Assembly: GCA_001795455.1 (NCBI GenBank) | Contig: MGPB01000034.1 | Location: 166,119-230,118, forward strand | Direction: 5' to 3' | Origin: Curvibacter sp. GWA2_63_95 | Lineage (GTDB): Bacteria > Pseudomonadota > Gammaproteobacteria > Burkholderiales > Burkholderiaceae_C | DNA length: 64,000 nucleotides | Shown: positions 18,753 to 26,267 of the stretch, one piece after another | Layout: each line of letters begins with the position of its first letter | How positions within the stretch are numbered: position 1 is the first letter of the stretch | The notes under the pieces: generated by a model | Databases searched by the model: none | What the model saw: only the letters and a program-made list of their open reading frames with translations | Told to the model about the DNA's origin: nothing | Translations under genes and position numbers: made by a program

Positions 18753-18839
18753 TGAGGGCAACTCCGGGGTAAGGTTGGAAAACGGTGGGAAGGGTGAAAC
18801 TCCCCCGATTTTACCGGGCCGCGCCAAAGGGACGTTACA

Positions 18840-18853
18840 GCGCGGTACCGCGC
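18840..18853. promoter_or_regulatory. 14-bp perfect palindrome between tkt and an OYE gene
   Basis: GCGCGGTACCGCGC is fully self-complementary with no loop, which favours a protein site over a hairpin. It lies 87 bases from the tkt start and 31 bases from the OYE-family start. A chance occurrence is possible in GC-rich DNA. Confidence 0.35.
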
Positions 18854-18884
18854 GGAATTTGAACCATGGGCTATGCTTTTGTGC

Positions 18885-20006
18885 ATGAGCCAACTCTTCA
18901 CCCCCCTGACCCTGCCATCGCCGCGCGGTGGCCTCACGCTGCCCAACCGCATCGTCATCGCGCCGATGTGCCAGTACCAGGCCGTCGACGGCTCTGCCAC
19001 CGACTGGCACCTGATGCACTGGGCCAATCTGCTCAACGGCGGCGCTGGGCTGTTCATGATTGAGGCCACGGGTGTGCTGCCCGAAGGCCGCATCACCCCC
19101 GCCTGCCTGGGCCTGTGGGACGACCGTACCGAAGCCGCGCTGGCCGACAAGCTGGCGCGCGCACGCAAACTGGCGCCCCGGGTGCCCGTGTGCATCCAGC
19201 TCGCCCACGCGGGGCGCAAGGCCTCCAGCCACATCCCCTGGGAAGGCGGCCAGCTGATGGCGAAAAACGACGGCGGCTGGGAAACCTTTGGCCCCTCGGC
19301 GCTGCCACAGCTGCCCGGTGAAACCCCGCCCACGGCACTGGACACGGCCGGCATGGAACGTGTCAAGCAGGCCTTTGTGGATGCTGCGCGCCGTGCGGAC
19401 CGCTTGGGGCTCGACGCGATTGAAGTCCACAACGCACACGGCTACCTGCTGCACGAATTTTTGTCACCGATTGCCAACCAGCGTGACGACGCCTATGGCG
19501 GCAATTTCGAAAACCGCATCCGCTTTCCCCTGGAGGTGTTTGCCGCAGTCCGTGCCGTGTTTGATGGCGTGCTGGGCCTGCGCCTCTCGGCCAGCGACTG
19601 GGTGGACGGCGCCTGGGATGTGGAGCAAAGCGCCGAGTTTGCCAAACGCCTGAAGGCCCTGGGCTGCGACTTCATCCATGTGTCCAGTGGCGGCGTGTCG
19701 CCCCAGCAAAAGATTACCCTGGGCCCCAACTACCAGGTGGATTTTGCGCAGCGCATCCGCGAGGTGAGCGGGCTGCTGACGATTGCCGTGGGCCTGATCA
19801 CCGACCCGCAGCAGGCCGAGGCGATTTTGCAAAGCGGCGAGGCCGACCTGGTGGGCCTGGCGCGTGCGTTTTTGTACCAGCCCCGCTGGGGTTGGCAGGC
19901 GGCTGCCGCACTGGGTGGGCAGGTAGAAGCCCACCCCACCTACTGGCGCAGCCTGCCGCGCGAGGCGCAGCAGGTCTTTGGTGCCGTGAAGGTGGGCGGG
20001 CGCTGA
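18885..20006 (+). CDS. NADH:flavin oxidoreductase, old yellow enzyme (YqjM-like)
   Basis: This is a 373-residue FMN TIM-barrel ene-reductase. [11 protein letters not shown] near the N-terminus carries the YqjM-type Cys (instead of the Thr of classical OYE). [12 protein letters not shown] and [15 protein letters not shown] (the substrate-binding His-x-x-His pair), then [13 protein letters not shown] and [10 protein letters not shown] follow in family order. It reduces activated C=C bonds; the natural substrate is unknown. The start at 18885 is chosen over an ATG four codons upstream because the family begins with SQLFTPL. speD follows 7 bases later. Confidence 0.92.
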   Translation: MSQLFTPLTLPSPRGGLTLPNRIVIAPMCQYQAVDGSATDWHLMHWANLLNGGAGLFMIEATGVLPEGRITPACLGLWDDRTEAALADKLARARKLAPRVPVCIQLAHAGRKASSHIPWEGGQLMAKNDGGWETFGPSALPQLPGETPPTALDTAGMERVKQAFVDAARRADRLGLDAIEVHNAHGYLLHEFLSPIANQRDDAYGGNFENRIRFPLEVFAAVRAVFDGVLGLRLSASDWVDGAWDVEQSAEFAKRLKALGCDFIHVSSGGVSPQQKITLGPNYQVDFAQRIREVSGLLTIAVGLITDPQQAEAILQSGEADLVGLARAFLYQPRWGWQAAAALGGQVEAHPTYWRSLPREAQQVFGAVKVGGR

Positions 20007-20013
20007 GCCAGGC

Positions 20014-20397
20014 ATGCAGGGCCTGCACCTGACCGCGGACTTGTACGGCTGCCGTTGTGCCATGTCATGGTTGACCGAGGCCACGGCCCTGGGTGCCTTT
20101 TGCGTGCAGGCCGTGGAAGCCGCCGGGCTGCAGGCCGTGGACCAGCAGTTCCACACCTTCCCCGCCACCGCCCTGGGCCCGGGCGGTGTCACCGCGACCG
20201 TGCTGCTGGCCGAGTCACACCTGTGTGTGCACACCTGGCCCGAACAACGCGCGGTAACGCTGGATGTGTACGTGTGCAACTTTGGCGCAGACCATTCGGA
20301 CAAGGCGCACGCGCTGCTGGCCGCGCTGCTGCAGCGTTTTGACGCCACACAGGTGCAGCAGCACCAATTGCTGCGCGGCACGCCGCCTGGCGGGTAA
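20014..20397 (+). CDS. speD: S-adenosylmethionine decarboxylase proenzyme
   Basis: This is a 127-residue class 1 prokaryotic AdoMet decarboxylase. The self-cleavage serine that becomes the pyruvoyl group is S68 in ESHLCVHTWPE, and the catalytic Cys is C88 in DVYVCNFG. It makes decarboxylated AdoMet, the aminopropyl donor for spermidine. A spermidine-synthase-like membrane protein is encoded at 26264-27826. It follows the OYE-family gene by 7 bases and is closed by a strong terminator. Confidence 0.9.
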   Translation: MQGLHLTADLYGCRCAMSWLTEATALGAFCVQAVEAAGLQAVDQQFHTFPATALGPGGVTATVLLAESHLCVHTWPEQRAVTLDVYVCNFGADHSDKAHALLAALLQRFDATQVQQHQLLRGTPPGG

Positions 20398-20412
20398 AGG
20401 GCGCAGCACCAA

Positions 20413-20445
20413 AACAAAAAGGGAGCCTCTGGCTCCCTTTTTGTT
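20413..20445. terminator. Bidirectional intrinsic terminator
   Basis: The 15-bp perfect stem AACAAAAAGGGAGCC (20413-20427) and GGCTCCCTTTTTGTT (20431-20445) has a 3-base loop and A/T tracts on both sides. It lies between convergent speD and the PEP-CTERM gene. Confidence 0.93.
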
Positions 20446-20462
20446 GGCAGGCCACAGGCCGA

Positions 20463-21095
20463 TCAGGCGCGGTGACGCATGCGACGGCGGCTGATGGTGC
20501 CGATCAGGCCCAAGCCTGCGAGCAGCATGGCATAGGTTTCTGGCTCGGGCACGGCGGTCACCACGTTGGACTGCAAAAACTCCACGCGCAGGCCGGCGGG
20601 GTTGCCACTGCCTTGGGCGAAGTTGGTCAGCACAAACTCCAGGGTGTTCAGGCCGGCGTTGAAGCCGCTGTTGGCCGCAAAGCTGGCGTACTGGTTGAAA
20701 CTGCCTGCGCTGCCGATGGTCACACCATTGAGCTTCACGATCGCTTGGTTGTCTGCCGCAAACTGACCAGCAAAACTGGCCGTGCTGGCATCAAAACCGC
20801 TCAGGTTGAAGGACAGGGTCCAGGAGTAGGTACCCGTGTTCACGGGGTCCAGCGATGCGGCCTGGTTGGCGGTGGGGGTGATCCACTTGGACGCCGACGT
20901 GTTGGCAAGCCAGGGGTTGACGGGCCAGGCGTTGTCGTAGCTCACATAACCGTAGCCATTGCCGTTGAGCACGTAGTTGGTGTCCTGCAAGCCGCTGGCG
21001 AAGCTGCCGGTGTTGACCAGGCCGGAAATAGACGCGGCCTGGGCCGAGAGGAAGGAGCTGGCGGCCAGAACGGCGGCGATGGCTATTTTTTTCAT
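20463..21095 (-). CDS. PEP-CTERM sorted exported protein
   Basis: This 210-residue protein has a Sec signal peptide (residues 1-20, ending SAQA) and a beta-rich middle with few charges. The C-terminus has the PEP-CTERM tripartite signal: VPEPETYAMLLAGLGLIG, then a basic tail SRRRMRHR. Such proteins are cleaved by exosortase (EpsH) and are linked to extracellular polysaccharide; no exosortase is in this window. The middle resembles lectin-like modules that bind a ligand, but no specific domain is recognised. A perfect CRP-type site lies upstream at 21194. Confidence 0.9.
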   Translation of the reverse strand: MKKIAIAAVLAASSFLSAQAASISGLVNTGSFASGLQDTNYVLNGNGYGYVSYDNAWPVNPWLANTSASKWITPTANQAASLDPVNTGTYSWTLSFNLSGFDASTASFAGQFAADNQAIVKLNGVTIGSAGSFNQYASFAANSGFNAGLNTLEFVLTNFAQGSGNPAGLRVEFLQSNVVTAVPEPETYAMLLAGLGLIGTISRRRMRHRA

Positions 21096-21134
21096 GGATT
21101 CCCTGGAAAGAGGCCTGCTACGAACAATGCCTTA

Positions 21135-21209
21135 ATTGTAAAGAGGCAGGCGGGTTGGCACGGGTGGCGCGCGGCGCCATCCGGCGGGCTGCGTGTGACA
21201 AAAATCACA
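21135..21209 (-). promoter_or_regulatory. CRP-type site TGTGA-N6-TCACA and promoter of the PEP-CTERM gene
   Basis: TGTGACAAAAATCACA (21194-21209) matches the CRP consensus half-sites perfectly. Read on the minus strand, a -10-like TACAAT lies at 21140-21135, about 40 bases before the start codon, with no good -35. If transcription starts near 21128, the site is centred about 73 bases upstream, a usual class I activator position. It also lies just beyond the stop of PBP1A, which it cannot serve. Confidence 0.7.
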
Positions 21210-21223
21210 CTTTGCGGCCCGGA

Positions 21224-23521
21224 TTAGCCCCCGGGCGTCGCAGCGGGGGGCTCGGGGGCCCAGGTGGGGTGCACCGCCAAGGCTGGGCTGATGGCCTCGC
21301 CGTCCACGCCCAGGCTGGGAATAAAGCCCCCCCAGCTCCACTCGGCATAGCGCCACTCGCTGCCTGCGCGCACCACGCCGTCAGGCGGCTGCACCTCCTG
21401 CACCGGCACCCCCTTCAGCGCAGTGGCCATGTAGTCGATCCACGCAGGCAGTGCCAAGGCCGAGCCGGATGCGCGCGTGCCCAGGCTGCGCGGCGTGTCG
21501 TAGCCCACCCACACCACGGCCACCAGACCCGGCTGGTAGCCGGCAAACCAGGCGTCCACCACATCGTTGGTGGTGCCGGTTTTGCCATACAGGTCGGGGC
21601 GCTTGAGCGTAGCCTGCGCGCGCGCGGCGGTGCCGCTGCGCGTAACCTCTTGCAGCAGGGTGGAGACCATGAAAGCGTTGCGCGCAGGAATGGCACGCTG
21701 GGTTTCGTCCACCACCGGGATGGGCGCCTCGAACACCACCTCGCCACTGGCGCGGGCGATGCGCTGGATCAGCAGCGGGCTGACACGGTAGCCACCATTG
21801 GCCAGCACGGCATAGGCACCCGCCAGTTGCAGCGGCGTGGTAGCACCGGTGCCCAGGGCCTGGGTCAGGTCCGCGGGCTGGCGTTCGGCCTCGAAGCCAA
21901 ATCGGCTGGTCCAGTCGCGGGCCCCCTGTGGCGAGAGCAACTGCAGGAGACGGATGGACACCAGGTTCTTGGAGCGGGCCAGCGCGTGGCGCAGGGTGAT
22001 GGGGCCGTCCGCGCTGCCGTCGTCGTTCTCGGGGGCCCAATCGCCCACGTTCTCCAGCGGCGCATCGTTGACCAAGCTCTCGGGTTGCATGCCGTTCTCA
22101 ATGGCGCCGGAATAGATGAAGGGCTTGTAGCTGGAGCCCGGCTGGCGCCAGCCCTGGGTCACGTGGTTGAACTGGTTGCGGTGAAAGTCAAAGCCACCCA
22201 CCAGCGCGCGGATCTGGCCATTGGCCGGGTCCATGGCGACGAGTGCGCCCTCGGTCTCGGGCCACTGCACCAGGCTCCAGGCCTTGCCCTGCTGCAGCAC
22301 GCGCAGCACCGCGCCCCGGCGCACGCGCAACTTGGCCGAGGCGTTGTCGGCCAGGCCGCTCTGTGCCGGGCGCAGGCCGGAACCTTCCACCGTCACCACC
22401 TCGCCCGAGGCGAGCACCACGGTGACGGACTTGGTGCTGGCGCGCGTGACGATGGCCAGGCGCAGGTCTTCGTCATCGTCGTAATCGGCCAGCGCCTGGG
22501 CGACCGCGGGGTTGTCGTCCTTGAGGGAATCCGCCAGGCTCTCCTGCCCCTCGGGGCCGCGCCAGACCTGGCGCAGCGAGTGCTCCACCAGCGTGCGACG
22601 CAGCGCCTTGTAGGCGGCCTGCTGATCGGCTGCGCGCAGCGTGGTGGTGACGTTGAGGCCGGTGGTGTAGCTGAGCTCGCCAAACTGGGCGTAGACCTGC
22701 TGGCGCACCATCTCGGCAGCGTATTCGGCGTGCACATCCACGTCATTGGGCCTGCGCACCACCAGCTTTTCCAGCAGGGCCGCGGCGTACTGGCCGCCGT
22801 CGATCACCCCCTGCGAACGCATGCGCCCCAAGGCAATCAGCTGGCGCGCACGCGCGCGGTCCAGGTTCTGGATGGGGTTGGCAAAGTAGGGGTTTTGCGG
22901 CAGGCCGGCCAGCATGGCGCACTCGGCCGGCGTCAGGGCTGCGAGCGTTTTGCCAAAGTAGGTTTGGGCCGCAGCCTCAAAGCCGTACGAGCGCGCGCCC
23001 AGGTAGATCTGGTTCATGTAGAGCTCCAGAATCTGGTCCTTGCTGAGCTGCGACTCGATCTTGAAGGCCAGCATCGCCTCCTTGAGCTTGCGCTCCAGGG
23101 TGCGCGAGCGGCTCAGGAAGAAGGTGCGCGCCACCTGCTGCGTGATGGTGGAGGCGCCCTGCATGCGCCCACCAGTGGTGATGGCGAGCAGCGCCCGCGC
23201 CACACCGATCGGGTCCAGCCCGCCGTGGCTGTAGAAGCGCGCGTCTTCCACCGCCAGCAGGCTGTCCTTCATGAGCGGAGGGATCTGGTCGATGCGCTGG
23301 TAGACGCGGCGCTCTGCGCCAAAGCCGCCTATGGGCACACCATCGGCCGTCAGCACCCGCAAGGGCTGCTTGGGCTGGTAGTTGGAGAGTGAGGAGGTGT
23401 CGGGCAGCTGCGGGTAAAAAAACGCGGCCGCTGCCAGCAGAAAGAGGGCGAACACCACCACCAGCACCAGGCCGGTTTTGAGGACGCGCATGGGCCAGGG
23501 GCCCCAGGAGTTGGTGTGCAT
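21224..23521 (-). CDS. mrcA: Penicillin-binding protein 1A (bifunctional peptidoglycan synthase)
   Basis: This 765-residue inner-membrane anchored protein faces the periplasm. A transmembrane helix (about 12-34) precedes the glycosyltransferase-51 domain with catalytic E92 (VEDARFYSHGG) and QVARTFFLSRSRTLERKLKE. An OB-like insert and the transpeptidase domain follow, with SxxK (GSSYKPF), SxN (SKNL) and KTG (KTGTTND) motifs. ATG at 23491 (MRVLKTG) is an alternative start. It polymerises glycan and cross-links peptides. The C-terminal tail ends in Ala/Pro-rich sequence. Confidence 0.94.
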   Translation of the reverse strand: MHTNSWGPWPMRVLKTGLVLVVVFALFLLAAAAFFYPQLPDTSSLSNYQPKQPLRVLTADGVPIGGFGAERRVYQRIDQIPPLMKDSLLAVEDARFYSHGGLDPIGVARALLAITTGGRMQGASTITQQVARTFFLSRSRTLERKLKEAMLAFKIESQLSKDQILELYMNQIYLGARSYGFEAAAQTYFGKTLAALTPAECAMLAGLPQNPYFANPIQNLDRARARQLIALGRMRSQGVIDGGQYAAALLEKLVVRRPNDVDVHAEYAAEMVRQQVYAQFGELSYTTGLNVTTTLRAADQQAAYKALRRTLVEHSLRQVWRGPEGQESLADSLKDDNPAVAQALADYDDDEDLRLAIVTRASTKSVTVVLASGEVVTVEGSGLRPAQSGLADNASAKLRVRRGAVLRVLQQGKAWSLVQWPETEGALVAMDPANGQIRALVGGFDFHRNQFNHVTQGWRQPGSSYKPFIYSGAIENGMQPESLVNDAPLENVGDWAPENDDGSADGPITLRHALARSKNLVSIRLLQLLSPQGARDWTSRFGFEAERQPADLTQALGTGATTPLQLAGAYAVLANGGYRVSPLLIQRIARASGEVVFEAPIPVVDETQRAIPARNAFMVSTLLQEVTRSGTAARAQATLKRPDLYGKTGTTNDVVDAWFAGYQPGLVAVVWVGYDTPRSLGTRASGSALALPAWIDYMATALKGVPVQEVQPPDGVVRAGSEWRYAEWSWGGFIPSLGVDGEAISPALAVHPTWAPEPPAATPGG

Positions 23522-23608
23522 AAGAAAGCGTGGCTGAGGGCGGATTATGGGCAGGTCTGCCGCGCAGACACCGCCAGGGGCTGTGTCACAAGTGTGTCCA
23601 GCTGTTGC

Positions 23609-25231
23609 TCAGGCCCCGGCATGGTGGCCCTGCGTGAAGGCTTCTTCAAAGATGGAGTAACCCGCCCAGTCGCTGTGGGCGAAGCGCAAACGGCCATGGG
23701 CCAGCACAAAATGCTCTTGTTTTGATAGCTGTTTGCGCATGTTCGGCGGGGGCTGGAGGCCGATTTGACCACTCATTGACGGGATGGGGATGGCCATGGC
23801 GTGGCCGTAGCGGGTCAGCTCCACGCGGCTGGCTTTGGCGGGCAGGTCGGGGTGGGCGGTGGCCAGTTCGGCCAGGATGGTGTCGCGCCAGTGCGTCCAG
23901 GGCTGCGCCAGCAGCTGCTTACGCCCAGCAGCCGGACCACCGGGCACATCGCCCAGCGCGCGGTAGTGGGTGAGCACCGTGGCGCCGGGCACGGGCTGCA
24001 GGCTTTGGTGCATGGCGTCCACATAACCCAGGCCACCGCCGGTCTCGCTGTAGATCACATTGTCCCAACTCGGTGCCGGGCCTGGCCGGTCATGCAAGGG
24101 CGCGCGGATGTGGATGTTGGCCACCAACCAGGGGGCGTAGACCACACGCTGCGCCGCTTGGCGCAGAAACTCGGGCGCGCCCTCCACCACACGCGCAGCC
24201 ACAAAAATGGGCAGCGCCACGATGGCTTGCTGTGCCTGCCAGCGCTCTGCCTGCTGGGTGGCGGTGTTGAAGGCATCCACCTCCACGCCGTGGCGGCTCT
24301 GTGCCACGCGCAGCACCACGCAGCCGGTGCGCAGGCGCTCGCCCAAGGGCGCGGCCAGGCGACGTGTGAGCCAGGCATTGCCCTCGGGCCAGGTCAGCAG
24401 GCCCTCGCGCTCCACCGCATCACTGCCCGGCGCATGGAAGCCGTGGCGGCTGGCAAAGTAGTGGATGCCGGCCCAGGCCGACACGGTAGCGATGCCGGCG
24501 CCGTAATCGTCGCGGCAGCAGTAGTCCAGGTACCAGCGCAGCGGCGGGTCGGTCAGTCCGTTTTGCTCCAGATACGCTATAAAAGTCATAGCTGACAGCG
24601 CACGTTGCACGGGGGATAGGGTCCTATTTCTTATAGGAATGGCCCACTTCGCCGCCTGGCGCGCCTGCTCCACCAGCACCGCAAAACGGCGGTACTGCGC
24701 CAGCGTGGACGCACCCACGCCCTGCACTGGCAGCAGACCGTCCTGCCAGGCACCGTGAAAGTACAGGCGCTCTTGCGGGCTGTGGCACAGGTGGCGTTCG
24801 TCGTACTGCCAGCGCCCGGCCACCCGTTGGCGCAGGCCCAGTTCCTCCAGCAGGTCTTGCACCTCGGGCGCGTCATCGCTGGGCAGCGGCAGGTAGTGCG
24901 CGCCCAGCGGGCAGGCCATGCCGCCCACCGTGCCGCCGCGTGCATTGCCACCGGCACTGTCTTCCAGCTCCAGCAGCGCAAAGTCGTCCTGCCCGCGCAG
25001 GCGCAACGCACGCGCGGCAGCCAGGCCGGCCACGCCACCACCGGCAATAACGGTGTGGGTGCGGTGCGTGACGGCAGGGGTGGGCCAGGTTGTGGTGTCG
25101 CGCAGCCGGTGGCCGCGTTCGTGGGCGATTCCGGTGAAGCCGCCGGTGATGTGGGTGGTGTCGGGGGCAGACGGCGCGCAGCCCAGCAAAGGCAGGGATG
25201 TAGCCCCGGCGAGAAAATGGCGGCGTTTCAC
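23609..25231 (-). CDS. FAD-dependent amine-oxidase-like protein, exported, with two in-frame repeat copies
   Basis: This 540-residue protein starts with GTG at 25231 (VKRRHFLAGATSLPLLGCAPS). That looks like a twin-arginine signal with a lipobox Cys, so it is probably exported and perhaps lipid-anchored. A dinucleotide fold follows (VIAGGGVAGLAAARALRLRG, then ELEDSAGGNARGG), with the flavin amine oxidase body and YLDYCCRDDYGAG. Two copies of the 60-bp repeat lie inside (24576-24640 and 23713-23775) with no frame break, adding peptide stretches such as IGLQPPPNMRKQLSKQE. The GTG overlaps the DUF4166 stop by 4 bases. The substrate is unknown; oxidoreductases of this group are often near spermidine-synthase-like genes, as here. 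Confidence 0.82.
   Translation of the reverse strand: MKRRHFLAGATSLPLLGCAPSAPDTTHITGGFTGIAHERGHRLRDTTTWPTPAVTHRTHTVIAGGGVAGLAAARALRLRGQDDFALLELEDSAGGNARGGTVGGMACPLGAHYLPLPSDDAPEVQDLLEELGLRQRVAGRWQYDERHLCHSPQERLYFHGAWQDGLLPVQGVGASTLAQYRRFAVLVEQARQAAKWAIPIRNRTLSPVQRALSAMTFIAYLEQNGLTDPPLRWYLDYCCRDDYGAGIATVSAWAGIHYFASRHGFHAPGSDAVEREGLLTWPEGNAWLTRRLAAPLGERLRTGCVVLRVAQSRHGVEVDAFNTATQQAERWQAQQAIVALPIFVAARVVEGAPEFLRQAAQRVVYAPWLVANIHIRAPLHDRPGPAPSWDNVIYSETGGGLGYVDAMHQSLQPVPGATVLTHYRALGDVPGGPAAGRKQLLAQPWTHWRDTILAELATAHPDLPAKASRVELTRYGHAMAIPIPSMSGQIGLQPPPNMRKQLSKQEHFVLAHGRLRFAHSDWAGYSIFEEAFTQGHHAGA
23713..23775 (+). repeat. Dispersed repeat, family A, copy inside the flavin oxidoreductase (C-terminal part)
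   Basis: GCTCTTGTTTTGATAGC (23713-23729) is followed by TGTTTGCGCATGTTC, GGGGGCTGGAGGCC and GATTTG. It is read antisense by the gene as QIGLQPPPNMRKQLSKQE, nearly the same peptide as in murU (GLKPPFNQREQLSKTE), so the same frame is used in both. Confidence 0.85.
24576..24640 (+). repeat. Dispersed repeat, family A, degenerate copy inside the flavin oxidoreductase (middle)
   Basis: GCTATAAAAGTCATAGC (24576-24592) is followed by TGACAGCGCACGTTGCACGG and GGGATAGGGTCC. It is more diverged than other copies. The gene reads it antisense as IRNRTLSPVQRALSAMTFIA, without disturbing the frame. Confidence 0.7.
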
Positions 25232-25806
25232 GGTGCAGTCGGCACGGTATCCGTGGGTTCCAGCCAACCGCGGTACTGCACAATGCGCCCGGCCAGCGGG
25301 TGTGCGACCTCCACATCGAAGTGAAAACGCCCGTTGGACGCGTATTCCCGGCTGTCCCCGCTGGGGAGTAGCCGGGTGGGCAGTGGGATGGTCCACAGGG
25401 TGCCGCTGCGCACCGTCCAGTGCAGGGCACCATCCACCACCGCCAAAGCAATGTGAATGCGCAGAGGACCAAAACGCTCCACCAGCAACCCCTGCTGCGC
25501 GCCATGGCCCGAGCTCAAGCGGCTCTCGAACCGCTGCGTACCAAAGCACCGCTCCCATCGCTCCCCGGTGCCTTCCACCTGCATATGCACACGCACCGGC
25601 ACAGCATCGCCCGCCACGGGAAAGCCGATAAGGCGGCACAGCGCACGCGCCAGCAGGCTAGACCCACGCCGCACCGAGGCCTGACCCGATAGCAACAGGG
25701 CCAGACCCGGCTGGTGGCCACGCTGCACAGCAGGCGCAAGCTGCACAAACGTGCTGCCCAGCACGCGCTGGAACAGACTGGCGGAAGTGATGCCCTGAAC
25801 GCTCAC
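25228..25806 (-). CDS. DUF4166 domain protein
   Basis: This 192-residue protein contains LFQRVLGSTFVQLAPAVQRGH at the N-terminus and RRGSSLLARALCRLIGFP, the pattern I associate with DUF4166, then a beta-rich C-terminal half (RFHFDVEVAHPLAGRIVQYRGWL). No catalytic motif is obvious. It has a GTG start at 25806 that overlaps the DCC gene stop (GTGA), and its own stop overlaps the GTG start of the flavin oxidoreductase. Its neighbours suggest a shared function in one translationally coupled unit. Confidence 0.8.
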   Translation of the reverse strand: MSVQGITSASLFQRVLGSTFVQLAPAVQRGHQPGLALLLSGQASVRRGSSLLARALCRLIGFPVAGDAVPVRVHMQVEGTGERWERCFGTQRFESRLSSGHGAQQGLLVERFGPLRIHIALAVVDGALHWTVRSGTLWTIPLPTRLLPSGDSREYASNGRFHFDVEVAHPLAGRIVQYRGWLEPTDTVPTAP

Positions 25807-26267
25807 AAACCATCCCCCGCCACAAAGCGGTCCACATCCTCGGGGGCCGGCAGGTAGCACACCTCCCCTCGGCCAAACCATCGGATACGGTTGCGCGCCA
25901 CACCGTCGTACAGCCAGTCACGCCAGGCCAAGGGGAGCAAGCGAAAGACCGCGGCGATGCGCCAAGGCCAGCCCAGGCCTTCGGCCATGCGGATGCTGCC
26001 TTCCGACTTGATGAAGACTTGGCCGGACTGGATCAGCAAGTTGCTTTGGTAATCGTCGCCCCCCAAACCGTAGTGGGCATACAGTGCCTGTCCCACAGGG
26101 GTTTGGGCTGCCAGCAGACGATAGGCCCTGCGCTTGTCATGCTTGAGCACAAAGTTGGCCCAGCCGGAACACAGCACGCAGTGGCCATCGAACACGATGA
26201 TGGGTTTGTCGTCCGCAAAGCGGGGGACGCGGACATCGCTGCGGTAGCTGTAGGCGGCAGGGGTCAT
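25803..26267 (-). CDS. DCC family thiol-disulfide oxidoreductase
   Basis: This 154-residue thioredoxin-fold protein carries the family-naming motif in FDGHCVLCSGW, with the CxxC redox pair, and the later LLPLAWRDWLYDGVARNRIRWFG. DCC (YuxK) proteins are predicted disulfide reductases. The start at 26267 gives a 4-base ATGA overlap with the upstream synthase-like gene; an ATG six codons earlier is possible. It is the second of four genes joined by 4-base overlaps. Confidence 0.87.
   Translation of the reverse strand: MTPAAYSYRSDVRVPRFADDKPIIVFDGHCVLCSGWANFVLKHDKRRAYRLLAAQTPVGQALYAHYGLGGDDYQSNLLIQSGQVFIKSEGSIRMAEGLGWPWRIAAVFRLLPLAWRDWLYDGVARNRIRWFGRGEVCYLPAPEDVDRFVAGDGL

Noticed and set aside
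21155..23392. 745-codon plus-strand frame
   Set aside because: It is antisense to PBP1A, which shows all catalytic motifs.
23713..24640. Flavin oxidoreductase as a pseudogene because of two repeat insertions
   Set aside because: The frame is uninterrupted, FAD motifs are intact and the gene is translationally coupled to its neighbours, so it is more likely functional.
25232..25639. Upstream extension of the flavin oxidoreductase frame
   Set aside because: The extra codons overlap the DUF4166 gene and do not resemble the family; the GTG at 25231 with its twin-arginine signal explains the start.
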